A stretch of 64,000 nt of DNA from Methylobacter sp. KS41 (GTDB lineage: Bacteria; Pseudomonadota; Gammaproteobacteria; Methylococcales; Methylomonadaceae), in contig PHSP01000003.1 in NCBI GenBank assembly GCA_002862125.1, positions 62,001 through 126,000 on the forward strand, read 5' to 3'. Positions 16,825 to 26,454 of the stretch are shown piece by piece (position 1 is the stretch's first letter; every line of letters begins with the position of its first letter). The notes beneath the pieces were generated by a model. That model was not told where the DNA came from, ran no database searches, and worked only from the letters and a program-made list of their open reading frames with translations. The position numbers were made by a program, and so were the translations under genes.

Positions 16825-17004
16825 ACTATCCGTACAACTACCTATTTATTTTATTGTAAATGTCTGATAGCTTTCCACGGATAGGCCATGTTTATTCTTT
16901 ATTTACCATCACTTTTTTCATTTCTGAGTGTTTTGGACACTGCGCTAACCTAAATAGGGTCAAAGGGAGGTATTTTCAAGTGATTACCTGGAAAAAAACA
17001 TATA

Positions 17005-17965
17005 CTCCATTCGGCCATTTTTGCGGAAAATGAACCGGGTATAATAGCCAAATTTAAGCACAAAAGCAGACATGCTAAAGATCGAGTTTACCGAAAAAGC
17101 CATAGACGAAGTGTATCAACAATTCATGGAGCATCCATCAGGAGTGACCAAGAAAAAGCTGCATGTCGTATACCTCAAAGCATTGGGCTTATCGCATAAG
17201 GAAATCGAACGCATTGCCCGTACCAGCGCTGACAGTGTGACGCGCTACCTGAAAGATTATAACGCGGGCGGCTTAGCTGCCCTGGGTGTATCGCGCACTC
17301 ACCGTCCGGTCAGTTCATTGCAGCCTTATCACGATCAAATTAAGGCGCACTTTTTAAAACAGCCGCCTCATACCGTCTCCGCGGCGTCTCATGAAATCGA
17401 GGCGCTGACCGGGATCAAATTAGGCCCCAGCGCCTGCCGTGACTTCATGCGCAAGCGCCTTGGCATGAAGTTCCGCAAAATGGCGGTTATCCCGGCAAAA
17501 GCCGACCCAAAAAAGTAGGCCGAGTTCTTAAACAACCAACTTGAGCCCTTGTTGGAAGAAGAAAAACAAGGCCGGCGCAAGGTCTTCTTCGTTGACGCCG
17601 CGCACTTTGTCATGGGCGCTTTTTTGGGAATGCTTTGGTGTTTTGAGCGGCTGTTTCTCAAGTCATCCAGCGGGCGTAGACGTTACAATGTCCTGGGCGC
17701 TTTCAGTGCAAAAGGCGCCGACTTAGTCACGGTGACCAATGATGCCTACATCAACTCCGGCACGGTTGTGGACTTGCTCTTCAAGATCAAGCAAGAGCAC
17801 GCCGGCATCCCATTGACACTCGTCATGGACAACGCCCGTTACCAACGGTGCAACAAGGTGACGGAGCAAGCCAAAGCGCTGGGCATCGACATCCTTTTCC
17901 TACCCCCTTATTCGCCTAATTTGAACTTGATTGAGCGTTTATGGAAGTTCACCAAAAAGAAATAA
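17005..17965 (+). pseudogene. IS630-family transposase, copy 1: nonsense-mutated and 3'-truncated
   Basis: The element starts near 17005 (CTCCATTCGGCC shared with copy 2). A TATAAT at 17040-17045 may be its own -10 box, and the reading frame starts at ATG 17072. The protein has the IS630 layout: an N-terminal helix-turn-helix (ALGLSHKEIERIARTSADSV) and a DDE domain (FFVDAAHFVMG, LVMDNARYQRC, LPPYSPNLNLIERLW). A TAG at 17516-17518 interrupts the frame where copy 2 has CAG. The last about 70 residues are missing: at 17965 the sequence ends in TAA and passes directly into an IS3-family fragment. It cannot make an intact transposase. Confidence 0.9.
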
Positions 17966-18223
17966 CAGAGTATGAGCCGTAAAGGTGATTGTTGGGATAA
18001 TGCGCCGACAGAGCGATTATTTCGAAGCTTAAAACATGAGCAACTAAACTACGAAAAATTCAAAACTAAAGAGGCGGCAAAGTTGAGTATTATTGATTAT
18101 TTTGCGTTTTATAATGGTAAACGAATGCATTCAACATTAAGCTACCAATCCCCGCTGGAACTTGAACGGGAATTCTACAAGAAGACTGCTTAAGAAGGTG
18201 TCCTGTTTTACTTGACCATTACA
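17966..18223 (+). pseudogene. IS3-family transposase (OrfB) C-terminal remnant with right end
   Basis: The frame from CAG-AGT-ATG (17966) reads QSMSRKGDCWDNAPTE and then RLFRSLKHEQL, the hallmark end of the IS3 OrfB DDE integrase domain. It continues through FYNGKRMHSTLSY to a TAA near 18193. Only about 73 residues remain; the rest of the transposase and the left end are absent. The likely right terminus is the GGTGTCCTGTTTTAC region ending in ACA near 18223. The fragment is fused directly to the truncated IS630 copy. Confidence 0.85.
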
Positions 18224-18326
18224 AACCGGTCCGGTTTGTTTTCCTTTGAGAATAATGTTCAAATTATGAGGGAACAAGGCAATAAAAGTCAGTCATTATT
18301 TCACCAGTTCAAAGTAAAGGTATGCA

Positions 18327-20246
18327 ATGGCCAATCAATCCAGTAAGAAGCGGGATGCCGGAATTCCAGAAAATGAAGCTGATCTTTTATTAAAGAAGCA
18401 TCTGCTGGACGATATCCGGAAAAGGGCGGAAGCCATGCAACGCAAATCCGGTGCTGAGCTTTCAGTAATGTCCAGTACGGAAATTGAAAAACTGGTGTAT
18501 GAATTTCAGGTTCACCAGATAGAACTGGAATTGCAGAATGAGGAGCTTAAAAGGACGCATGATGAATTGAGCGCATCACGTGATGACTTTGCACGGCTTT
18601 ATGATTTCTCACCGGTTGCTTACCTGAGGCTGGATAAGGAAGACATTATAAAGAAAACCAATATAGCCGCCACACAGCTATTGGGTTGTTCAAAAGAGAT
18701 GCTTATAAACAAGAAGTTCGGGAAATTTATTCATCCCTCGGATCAGGATGATTATTATTTTTTTATCCATGATCTGCTAATGCAGAAAAATACTCAAATT
18801 CTGAGCGCGAAACTGATGATTGATAGTAGACCGCTCAAGCATTTCGAATGTCAAGGCTTTGCGCTTTTAGGTTGCTCGCGGCCATTGTGTATTCACAGTG
18901 ATCCGCACACTTATGTGGAATTGCGGGGCGTTGTCAATGGCAACTTTCAAGATGATTTTCAAATATGCCTGGCAATTCAGGATGTTACTGAATATAAGCG
19001 CACCCAGGAAACCATTTCCTGCCTCAATGAAAAGCTTGAAAAAAAAGTTTTTGAACAGACTTCTGCACTGATAGAAAGCAATCTTGATTTAACCGGTAAA
19101 ATAGAAGAACTCAAAGTTTCAAGGCAACAATTACGGGAACGCGAGGCTAGGCTCAATGCCATTTTTAATGCATCAATAGAAGGCATAATCACTATTGACA
19201 GCTCCGGGATCATTCTGACTACAAATAAGGCAGTTGAAAAAATATTTGGCTATCGTGAAGAAGAGCTCATCGGTTGCAGCTATAACGAACTCTTATCGCC
19301 TTTGCAAAGAAAAAAGCAGGGTGATGATTTAAATAGTTATTTGCAAGCTAAGGTGCCCAACCTTATCGGTCTGGTCCGTGAAGTTGATGGAATGCGTAAG
19401 GACGGTTCCATAGTGCCTTTGGATATTTCCATAGTGGAGTTTTCAATAGATGGTGCAAACTATTTTACCGGTATTGTACGCGACGTGAGTTTGCGTAAAC
19501 AGCAGGAACAAAAAGAGAAAGAGCATCTGGAAGAACTTGCTTATGTTTCTCGCCTTTGCCTGATAGGCGAAATGGGATCGGGCATTGCTCATGAAGTTAA
19601 TCAACCTTTAACTGCAATTGCCAATTATGCTCAAGCTTGTTTGCGCTTTATCGGAGTTGAAAATCCGGATATGGATCAATTGGGTGAAATCTTGTTCAAG
19701 ATTCATCAGCAGGCTCTGAAAGCGGGCCAGATAATTCACCGGATGAAAGATTTTGTCAGCCATAGAAAGATATATCGCGTCGATATTGACATCAATACCC
19801 TGATCGAGGATGCAGCCGGCTTATGCACGAATGATTTTAAGCGAAATAACATAAAGCTGGAACTTGATCTGACAAAAAACATACCTGAAGTCTCTCTTGA
19901 CGAAGTGCAAATTGAACAGGTTTTGATAAACCTGTTTAGAAACAGTATCGACGCATTAAAAGCCATGCCACTGAAAGTTCAACGAAAAATATTGATTCAG
20001 AGCCGATTGAAAAGTCATAATCAGATAGAAGTTAAGATAAATGACAACGGCGCGGGAATTGATGAGGCTCATAAAGATAAAATACTAACGCCTTTTTTCA
20101 CAACAAAACCATCGGGCATGGGCATGGGATTATCGATTAGCCGTTCCATTATTGAGGCGCATAATGGCACATTAAATTTCACCTGCAAACCGGATGAAGG
20201 CACCACTTTTTATTTCATCTTGCCGGTTAAGAGAGCAATCAAGTGA
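18327..20246 (+). CDS. PAS-domain sensor histidine kinase (FixL/NtrB-like)
   Basis: The protein starts with a charged helical part (EIEKLVYEFQVHQIELELQN) leading into a first PAS domain (about residues 85-200, FSPVAYLRLDKEDI). A coiled-coil linker follows, then a second PAS domain (about 275-390, EGIITIDSSGIILTTN). The transmitter has the phospho-acceptor H-box GIAHEVNQPLTAI, N-box QVLINLFRNSIDALK, and ATP-binding NDNGAGID and GMGMGLSISRSII. No transmembrane segment is seen, so it is probably cytoplasmic. The signal is unknown; no heme-binding histidine can be assigned to either PAS domain by eye. It overlaps its response regulator by 4 bp. Confidence 0.93.
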   Translation: MANQSSKKRDAGIPENEADLLLKKHLLDDIRKRAEAMQRKSGAELSVMSSTEIEKLVYEFQVHQIELELQNEELKRTHDELSASRDDFARLYDFSPVAYLRLDKEDIIKKTNIAATQLLGCSKEMLINKKFGKFIHPSDQDDYYFFIHDLLMQKNTQILSAKLMIDSRPLKHFECQGFALLGCSRPLCIHSDPHTYVELRGVVNGNFQDDFQICLAIQDVTEYKRTQETISCLNEKLEKKVFEQTSALIESNLDLTGKIEELKVSRQQLREREARLNAIFNASIEGIITIDSSGIILTTNKAVEKIFGYREEELIGCSYNELLSPLQRKKQGDDLNSYLQAKVPNLIGLVREVDGMRKDGSIVPLDISIVEFSIDGANYFTGIVRDVSLRKQQEQKEKEHLEELAYVSRLCLIGEMGSGIAHEVNQPLTAIANYAQACLRFIGVENPDMDQLGEILFKIHQQALKAGQIIHRMKDFVSHRKIYRVDIDINTLIEDAAGLCTNDFKRNNIKLELDLTKNIPEVSLDEVQIEQVLINLFRNSIDALKAMPLKVQRKILIQSRLKSHNQIEVKINDNGAGIDEAHKDKILTPFFTTKPSGMGMGLSISRSIIEAHNGTLNFTCKPDEGTTFYFILPVKRAIK

Positions 20247-20872
20247 ACATTAATAAACCTGCGCCAGTGGTTTATTTGGTTGACGATGAATTTTCGGTGC
20301 GTGACTCGCTAAGACTTTTGATTGAATCAACAGGACAAACCGTCAGCAGTTTCGAATCAGCGGAGGCTTTTTTAAAAAGCTATGACAACAAAGAGCCGGG
20401 GTGTCTGCTCCTGGATATCAGAATGCCGTCCATGAACGGCCTTGAGCTTCAGGAGGAGCTATTGAAAAGGAAAATTTCCATTCCCATTATATTTCTAAGC
20501 GGACACGCCGGAATCCCGGATTCGGCAAAAGCATTCAGGTCGGGCGCGGTGGATTTTCTGGAAAAACCATTTGATAATGAGATTTTGCTGGAACGCATCG
20601 AAGAGGCCATAAAAAAAGACATTGCGAGCAGGAATCTAAGCAATGAGCGTCTTTTGATACAAAATCGCCTGGATGCTTTAACTTTGCGGGAACATGAGGT
20701 ATTGTCACTTGTCGTCTGTGGTTATTCCAATAAAGAGATAGCAAAAATGCTGGGCATCAGCAATCGTACCGTAGAGGCGCACAGGGCCCGGATCATGGAA
20801 AAAATGCAGGCGGAAAGTCTCGCTGATCTGATAGTGATGGCAAGGCATTCTGAGGTATTGAGCAGCAATTAA
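20243..20872 (+). CDS. FixJ-type response regulator with LuxR DNA-binding domain
   Basis: The receiver domain has acidic residues DDE near the start, the phosphorylation site in LLLDIRMPSMNGLE, a switch Ser in LSGHAGIPD and Lys in FLEKPF. The C-terminal LuxR helix-turn-helix is LTLREHEVLSLVVCGYSN then KEIAKMLGISNRTVEAHR. The start codon is GTG 20243, overlapping the kinase stop as GTGA, so translation is coupled. As a FixJ/NarL-like transcription factor it probably acts on nearby or stress-related genes, but its targets are not visible in the sequence. Confidence 0.92.
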   Translation: MNINKPAPVVYLVDDEFSVRDSLRLLIESTGQTVSSFESAEAFLKSYDNKEPGCLLLDIRMPSMNGLELQEELLKRKISIPIIFLSGHAGIPDSAKAFRSGAVDFLEKPFDNEILLERIEEAIKKDIASRNLSNERLLIQNRLDALTLREHEVLSLVVCGYSNKEIAKMLGISNRTVEAHRARIMEKMQAESLADLIVMARHSEVLSSN

Positions 20873-21103
20873 ACTTATATTTATCATAGCTTGCTCAGGC
20901 CAGTAAGAGAGATCAAACGATTGCCTTATAAGGGACGGGCATTAGTAGTAAAACCGGTAATAATTTCCAGTCTTAGCCTGGGAGGACTGTTTAAATATTT
21001 TGCCGGGAATAGGTATTTATACGTATTGTTTGCACCGGCTTTATGTCTATACAATGTGCATCGAAGATTGACCCTTTCAACTTTCACATCATAAGGAGTA
21101 GAA

Positions 21104-21295
21104 ATGAAAATCGAACATGAATCATTATACGATATGGAGAGGGCTGATATGGATATGGACGAATTTCGAGAATTGGTCGCAAAAAATGCTTATTACAGAG
21201 CTGAAAAAAGAGGATTTGCAGACGGCTATGAGTTGGAAGACTGGCTTGAAGCCGAGTTGGAAATAAGCGGCGATAGCGGCTATTTGCTCGGGTAA
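21104..21295 (+). CDS. DUF2934 small protein
   Basis: The 63-residue acidic protein has the DUF2934 core: AYYRAEKRGFADGYELEDWLEAE. The function of this family is unknown; members often sit beside stress-response genes such as Hsp20 or hibernation factors. A clear ribosome-binding site (TAAGGAG) precedes the ATG by 7 bases. It lies 230 bp downstream of the response regulator and may be regulated by it. Confidence 0.85.
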   Translation: MKIEHESLYDMERADMDMDEFRELVAKNAYYRAEKRGFADGYELEDWLEAELEISGDSGYLLG

Positions 21296-21730
21296 ATAGT
21301 CTAAAAGCATAGAGACGATTTTCAGTGAAGGATTTCTAGCTGTTTACCGGGCTTCCTATGTGGCTATATTTTTCCTTGGAAATGAACAAAAACCTGAGCA
21401 ATTGGGACTTTTCATTCCCTGGTTATCGCCCGGTTATTCTTGCAAATCCAATATTCTCATAAACTGGAAACAATTTTATTGAAATACAGCACAATTGTGC
21501 TGCAAGCAGCTTATTTGTCATTTCATTGAACAATGAATTTAACCAAGCTACTTAATATAGCTCCAAAGACACTCAATTAAATAAGCAATGATCTGCAGAA
21601 ATGGGTCATCGTTTTTTTGTAATTTACAATTTTTGTCATCGTAATAGCTGGTTGGATCCCATTAAACCAGCGCAAAATTCAAATGGAAAAGCGGATTAGA
21701 CGATTGACTGTCCAAGTAAAGGTATTCAAA
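21296..21730. promoter_or_regulatory. Intergenic region with two perfect palindromes
   Basis: CAGCACAATTGTGCTG (21487-21502) is a 16-bp perfect palindrome. TTCATTG-AA-CAATGAA (21522-21537) is a second one, 20 bp further on. Both lie 190-245 bp upstream of the HEAGH protein gene and could be operators for that gene and ftsH. The rest of the region has no recognised content. Confidence 0.45.
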
Positions 21731-22411
21731 ATGAATCGTAACAAATTAACTCCTGTTCCTAGTCATAACAAACCAAACCAGAATAAACAGTGCCTTGCTT
21801 TTCATGAGGCAGGGCATGCGACGGCGATTTATTTAAACAACAAAGCCAGAAATATGCCACCGGTTTTTTTTCAAATTATATTAAGCGAGGCGGTCGGGAC
21901 CGCCGATCATGCCGGATTAATATGTCAAGCAACTCATGGTGGTAGCGCCGCCAGAGTGGAAGGCGGTCGGCTGATACAATCTTTACCCTTTTCAGTTGAT
22001 GGTTTGGCCCATAAATTGATTGACCACAATGAAGCTTTAGCCCCTTTGGTAAAAGATTATATAATTGCCTTTGAGGCTGATATAATCAATCTGCTGGTTG
22101 GTCCGTTGGCGGAGGCTAAATATGTTCATAAAAGGGATGATGAGCTATTTAATCATCGGCTGGTAAATTGGAATTCAGTAGAAAATTATGGTGGCGGTTC
22201 CGATCTTGTATTGATTCATGAGTATATAGAAAGCTTTTCAGCAAACAGGCGGCAACAAGATGAAAAGCTGGCTGAGTTATTTACTGCGGCATGTGAATTT
22301 GTATGTGACTCTTCAAACTGGAAGGCAATTACCAAGCTTGCCAATTATATACTCGAAAGTGATAAAGACATTATCAGCTGCGAAGAGGTAGTTTCCCTGC
22401 TTCAATCGTAA
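21731..22411 (+). CDS. Stand-alone M41-like (FtsH-type) metalloprotease-like protein
   Basis: The protein has a zinc-binding HEAGH motif at about residues 25-29 (LAFHEAGHATAIYL) and downstream segments like the FtsH peptidase domain: LLVGPLAEAKYV (compare [10 protein letters not shown]) and GGGSDLVLIHEYI (compare [13 protein letters not shown]), whose Asp would be the third zinc ligand. There is no AAA ATPase domain or membrane helix. The start at 21731 is chosen for its AAAGG site; an ATG at 21683 is in frame but poorly preceded. It lies 48 bp upstream of ftsH and is probably in the same operon. It may be a protease subunit or a regulator of FtsH; this is inference. Confidence 0.75.
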   Translation: MNRNKLTPVPSHNKPNQNKQCLAFHEAGHATAIYLNNKARNMPPVFFQIILSEAVGTADHAGLICQATHGGSAARVEGGRLIQSLPFSVDGLAHKLIDHNEALAPLVKDYIIAFEADIINLLVGPLAEAKYVHKRDDELFNHRLVNWNSVENYGGGSDLVLIHEYIESFSANRRQQDEKLAELFTAACEFVCDSSNWKAITKLANYILESDKDIISCEEVVSLLQS

Positions 22412-22459
22412 AGGACCGGCAGTCAGTAAAAACATTATGACGAAAAAGGTCTAAGCGCT

Positions 22460-24412
22460 ATGGACAAGTCAGAAAATTCATTTATTAAGCATGTTTTAAC
22501 TTTACTGAACAATATCTACACCCATCTAAAGAACTTGTTTACCTCGGGTATCGGTTATTTATTCAAGCGTGAGCCGGAGCTTGAGCTCAATAAGCCCTCG
22601 GATGATAAAGCGAATGTTTCAAAGCAAAAAAAATTTATTTTTTTTGCGCTGTTTTTAATCCTGATGCTGTTTTTGCTTAACAGCGCAAATGAAGTTCAAC
22701 GCGAGGAAATTCCCTACAGCCAATTTCTTAAACTTGTCCAGGAACAAAAAATTAATAAGGCCGTAGTGACTGAAAGGTTGATTACCGGCTCTATAAAGTC
22801 TGACAATCAGAAAGAGGCAGGAAAATATTTTGTAACGGTTCCTTTATGGCAAAATGATCTTGCGCAAATGCTGGCGCAGAATAAAGTTGATTTTGTCGTC
22901 AGAAGCGGTGAAAACTGGCTGACCAATATATTTTTCAACTGGATTGTTCCATTTTTGATAATTATGCTTATCTGGTCCTGGATTATGCGCAAGGCTACTG
23001 CCGGCGCTCAATCCTTTCTCAATTTGGGCAACAAGGTTCGCATTCATCAGGATACCCAGACCAATGTTACCTTTGCTGACGTTGCCGGAGCCGACAGCGC
23101 CAAACAGGAACTGAAAGAATCCATCGACTTTTTAAAAGCGCCAGAAAAGGTTCAGCGATTAGGCGGGCGCATGCCTAAAGGCGTGCTGCTCGTCGGCCAG
23201 CCGGGGACCGGCAAAACGCTATTGGCGCGTGCGGTTTCCGGGGAAGCAAAGGTGCCGTTTTTTAATATCAGCGGTTCCGAATTTATAGAGTTATTTGTGG
23301 GTGTCGGCGCAGCCCGTGTTCGCGAGTTGTTCGAACAGGCGCGCAGTAAGGCGCCTTGTATCATTTTTATCGATGAACTCGACGCCATCGGCCGCTCACG
23401 CGGGGGGGCCGTGGTAATGGGCGGACACGATGAGCGGGAACAGACCCTGAACCAGTTGCTGACTGAAATGGACGGTTTTGATACCTCGGTTGGCGTGGTG
23501 GTCATGGCGGCGACCAATCGTCCCGAAGTGCTTGACAAAGCCCTGCTCCGCGCCGGTCGTTTCGATCGTCAGATAGTTGTTGATAAACCCGATTTGCAAG
23601 ACCGGATCGAAATTCTCAAGTTGCACACCAAAGCCATGACCATGGCTGAAAACATCGATATCGCGGTCGTTGCAAAACGCACGCCGGGGCTGGTCGGCGC
23701 CGATCTGGCCAATATAGCCAATGAAGCGGCGATTATGGCGGTACGGGTTGGCCATAACCAAGTTGAAATGGAAGATTTTGAAGCTGCTATCGACCGCATA
23801 CTCGCCGGGCCCGAAAAGAAAAATCGCGTGTTAAATCCGGAAGAAAAACGCCGGGTCGCCTACCATGAGGCCGGACACGCCATGGTCGCAGAACATGTGC
23901 CTACCGGACAGCCCGTGCATAAAATCTCCATTATTCCCAGAGGGGTGTCAGCGCTGGGTTTCACCTTGCAATTACCCGTCGAAGAAAAATTTCTGTCCAC
24001 CGAAAATGAGCTGAAAGACCAGATAGCCGTTTTACTGGGCGGGCGCATGGCTGAAGAAATCGTTTTGGGCAGCATCTCAACCGGCGCCCGGAATGATCTC
24101 GAAAAAGCCAGTGACATTGCCCGCGACATGGTTTGTACTCTGGGCATGAGCAAAAAACTTGGACCCTTGACTTATGGCAAGCGCCAGCAGCTCCAGTTTT
24201 TGGAAACAGAAGCGCCTGAATCTCGCAATTACAGTGATGAGACTGCCCGCATCATCGATACGGAAGTCATGGCGCTGGTTGAGGAAGGCGAAACACGCGC
24301 ACGGGAAATCATCACTGCGAACAGGACGGTATTGGAAAAACTGGCCGGCTTGTTACAGGAAAAAGAGGTTATAAACAGAGAGGAAATGACGGCATTACTT
24401 GAGAGTAAGTAG
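22460..24412 (+). CDS. ftsH: ATP-dependent zinc metalloprotease FtsH
   Basis: FtsH is a membrane-anchored AAA+ protease degrading misfolded membrane and regulatory proteins. Two transmembrane segments occur at about residues 58-75 and 158-177, flanking the periplasmic domain. The AAA domain has Walker A GQPGTGKT, Walker [12 protein letters not shown], and the SRH region [18 protein letters not shown]. The protease domain has the zinc motif HEAGHA and the third ligand region [13 protein letters not shown]. An extra 55 residues before the first membrane helix are unusual for FtsH. The length is 650 residues. Its GC content looks higher and its codon choice different from its upstream neighbour. 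It follows the HEAGH protein closely. Confidence 0.96.
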   Translation: MDKSENSFIKHVLTLLNNIYTHLKNLFTSGIGYLFKREPELELNKPSDDKANVSKQKKFIFFALFLILMLFLLNSANEVQREEIPYSQFLKLVQEQKINKAVVTERLITGSIKSDNQKEAGKYFVTVPLWQNDLAQMLAQNKVDFVVRSGENWLTNIFFNWIVPFLIIMLIWSWIMRKATAGAQSFLNLGNKVRIHQDTQTNVTFADVAGADSAKQELKESIDFLKAPEKVQRLGGRMPKGVLLVGQPGTGKTLLARAVSGEAKVPFFNISGSEFIELFVGVGAARVRELFEQARSKAPCIIFIDELDAIGRSRGGAVVMGGHDEREQTLNQLLTEMDGFDTSVGVVVMAATNRPEVLDKALLRAGRFDRQIVVDKPDLQDRIEILKLHTKAMTMAENIDIAVVAKRTPGLVGADLANIANEAAIMAVRVGHNQVEMEDFEAAIDRILAGPEKKNRVLNPEEKRRVAYHEAGHAMVAEHVPTGQPVHKISIIPRGVSALGFTLQLPVEEKFLSTENELKDQIAVLLGGRMAEEIVLGSISTGARNDLEKASDIARDMVCTLGMSKKLGPLTYGKRQQLQFLETEAPESRNYSDETARIIDTEVMALVEEGETRAREIITANRTVLEKLAGLLQEKEVINREEMTALLESK

Positions 24413-24751
24413 CGTCTACTCATCCTTAAAGTTTTTTTATCAGCAAAGCGGAAAGTACAACTTGTCCCCGTCGTTTTAACAGAGTTTATCCTGTAAAACC
24501 GGATGAGAATGCTTTTGTGGTTTTAATTTAAGTTTCGGTGTCATTATCTAATTATCGGGTAGTGGTCCACAGCGTTGTTGATAAATCACCACAAAATCCT
24601 ATCCCCGCAAGCACTTTAATAGCATCTAATTAGCTAATATCAAAAGTCTTTTTATAGACTTTTGATTTATACTTTACCTCTTCTTTGCACTCAATTCCAA
24701 AATCATTATTATCTTTTGATAATTAATGGGCAGGATTACCAGAGGATTTTA
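24413..24751. other. Intergenic region between ftsH and the RhlE-like gene
   Basis: The main visible element is the inverted repeat at 24639-24666. The remainder shows no gene or clear terminator. Confidence 0.5.
24639..24666 (+). promoter_or_regulatory. Hairpin in the 5' region of the RhlE-like helicase gene
   Basis: ATCAAAAGTCT (24639-24649) and AGACTTTTGAT (24656-24666) form a perfect 11-bp stem with a 6-nt loop, ending 85 bp before the start codon. It could terminate upstream transcription or be an mRNA structure controlling the helicase. Confidence 0.55.
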
Positions 24752-26044
24752 ATGACTTTCGAACAACTCGGTCTACCCGGGCAACTCCTAAAAGCAGTAG
24801 CTGAACAAGGTTACATAACGCCTACGCCTGTGCAGCAAAAAGCTATTCCGCTGATTCTTGAAGGACGGGATGTATTGGCGGGCGCGCAAACCGGGACCGG
24901 AAAAACCGCCAGTTTTACCCTGCCGTTGTTGCAACGGTTGGCCGAAAACAGCGATCCTCACCAAAAACCGAGGCGAGTTCGCGGGCTTATTCTTGTGCCA
25001 ACACGTGAATTGGCGGCGCAAGTTTTTGAAAGTGTTATAGCTTACGGCAAGTATTTGCCTTTGCATGTGGAAGCGGTCGTTGGCGGTGCGAGTATTGGCG
25101 TGCAAACCCGCAACTTACGCAGAGGTTGCGACATTGTCGTGGCGACGCCGGGGCGTTTGATCGATCACTTACAGCAGCGTAATGTCAACTTGTCAAATGT
25201 GGAAATACTGGTTCTGGATGAAGCGGACCGGATGCTGGATATGGGGTTTATGCCTGATGTCCGGCAAATTATGTCGCTGTTGCCTAAACAGCGGCAAAGC
25301 CTGTTGTTTTCGGCAACCGTCCCGAATGCAATAAAGTCGTTTGCCTCATCCGTGCTTAATAATCCTGTGGAGGTTGAGGTCGCCAAACAAAATGCCACGG
25401 CTGATAACGTTTCGGAGCGCGTTTACGGCATCAGTCGTGAGTATAAACGGGAATTGTTGTCTTACCTGATTGGTAGTAATAATTGGCAGCAGGTATTGGT
25501 CTTTGTGCGCACCAAACATGGCGCGGACCGTCTGGAGAAACAGCTTATCGAAGATGGCATCCGCACGGCGGCGTTGCATGGCGATAAAACCCAGGGCGCG
25601 CGCAACAAGGCTCTGGAGTATTTTAAAACGGGCAAGGTATCGGTGCTGGTTGCGACTGACATCGCGGCGCGTGGTCTGGACATTGATGAACTGCCGCATG
25701 TGGTGAATTTTGATTTGCCGCAAGTTCCCGAAGATTATATTCACCGTATTGGCCGTACCGGACGCGCCGGTTCAAGCGGAGAGGCCTTGTCTCTGGTCTG
25801 TCCTGAAGAAGCCTGGCAATTGGCGGAAATTGAAAAACTGCTGAAACGGCAAATTCCGCGTGTTGCTGATACCGGTTATGAACCGGTTTCCTTAAAAGTG
25901 GCAGATGTTCCTAAAAAGAATACGCCTGACAAAAATACGGGAAAAAAAGATTACCGGCATACTAAAAAACCGTCAACGCGTGGCGCTAAACCGGCGCAAG
26001 GCGAAAGAAACAAGCGATCCAGGGTAAAAAAAGGCGCAAGGTAG
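24752..26044 (+). CDS. DEAD-box RNA helicase, RhlE-like
   Basis: The helicase core is complete: the Q motif ([21 protein letters not shown] then TPTPVQ), Walker [21 protein letters not shown], the DEAD box [13 protein letters not shown] motif LLFSATV, and [11 protein letters not shown] basic C-terminal tail ([20 protein letters not shown] and [10 protein letters not shown]) is typical for RNA binding in RhlE-like proteins. ATG 24752 is chosen with GAGG upstream; a TTG at 24662 would add an unrelated extension. The product of 430 residues probably unwinds structured RNA in ribosome assembly or mRNA decay, often in the cold. Confidence 0.93.
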   Translation: MTFEQLGLPGQLLKAVAEQGYITPTPVQQKAIPLILEGRDVLAGAQTGTGKTASFTLPLLQRLAENSDPHQKPRRVRGLILVPTRELAAQVFESVIAYGKYLPLHVEAVVGGASIGVQTRNLRRGCDIVVATPGRLIDHLQQRNVNLSNVEILVLDEADRMLDMGFMPDVRQIMSLLPKQRQSLLFSATVPNAIKSFASSVLNNPVEVEVAKQNATADNVSERVYGISREYKRELLSYLIGSNNWQQVLVFVRTKHGADRLEKQLIEDGIRTAALHGDKTQGARNKALEYFKTGKVSVLVATDIAARGLDIDELPHVVNFDLPQVPEDYIHRIGRTGRAGSSGEALSLVCPEEAWQLAEIEKLLKRQIPRVADTGYEPVSLKVADVPKKNTPDKNTGKKDYRHTKKPSTRGAKPAQGERNKRSRVKKGAR

Positions 26045-26067
26045 AAGAAAGTTTTTTCTCCTGATTT

Positions 26068-26367
26068 TCATTCCTGCACCAGTATCCACGGTTTAACCAC
26101 AACGGCCCAAACTTCGGTGTTTGTTTCCAGCCAGTTAAGCGCTTGTTGATCGGATACGAATGCAATCAGGTTGTCTTGCAGCCATTGCTCAACCAGATTT
26201 TTATTGTCTATAGAAATCTGGTAGGCAACATCCACCAAATCCAGGGAGGATGCAATAAAGACTGCCGAACCGCTGGCGAAAAATCGCTGCAATTCTTTCC
26301 AGGCAATTCTTGATGTTTCCAGGTTTACTTTTTCTCTGGCAAAATCGCCGCAGTCCGATTCAGTCAT
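26068..26367 (-). CDS. DUF2288 family protein
   Basis: The 99-residue product matches the DUF2288 pattern: NLETSRIAWKELQRFFASG, a LDLVDVAYQIS segment, AFVSDQQALNWLE and the ending WAVVVKPWILVQE. The function is unknown. It is convergent with the RhlE-like gene, with only 23 bp between their ends. Confidence 0.85.
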   Translation of the reverse strand: MTESDCGDFAREKVNLETSRIAWKELQRFFASGSAVFIASSLDLVDVAYQISIDNKNLVEQWLQDNLIAFVSDQQALNWLETNTEVWAVVVKPWILVQE

Positions 26368-26454
26368 GGTTTAAACATTTAATAGCATGGTTAGAAGCAG
26401 GGCTGTTATTCTATAATAATTCGAATAAAAACTACTCAATCAGGAGCAAAAATA

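Noticed and set aside
20891-21094. A 67-codon frame between the response regulator and the DUF2934 gene
   Set aside because: It begins with TTG, lacks a ribosome-binding site and has no known similarity.
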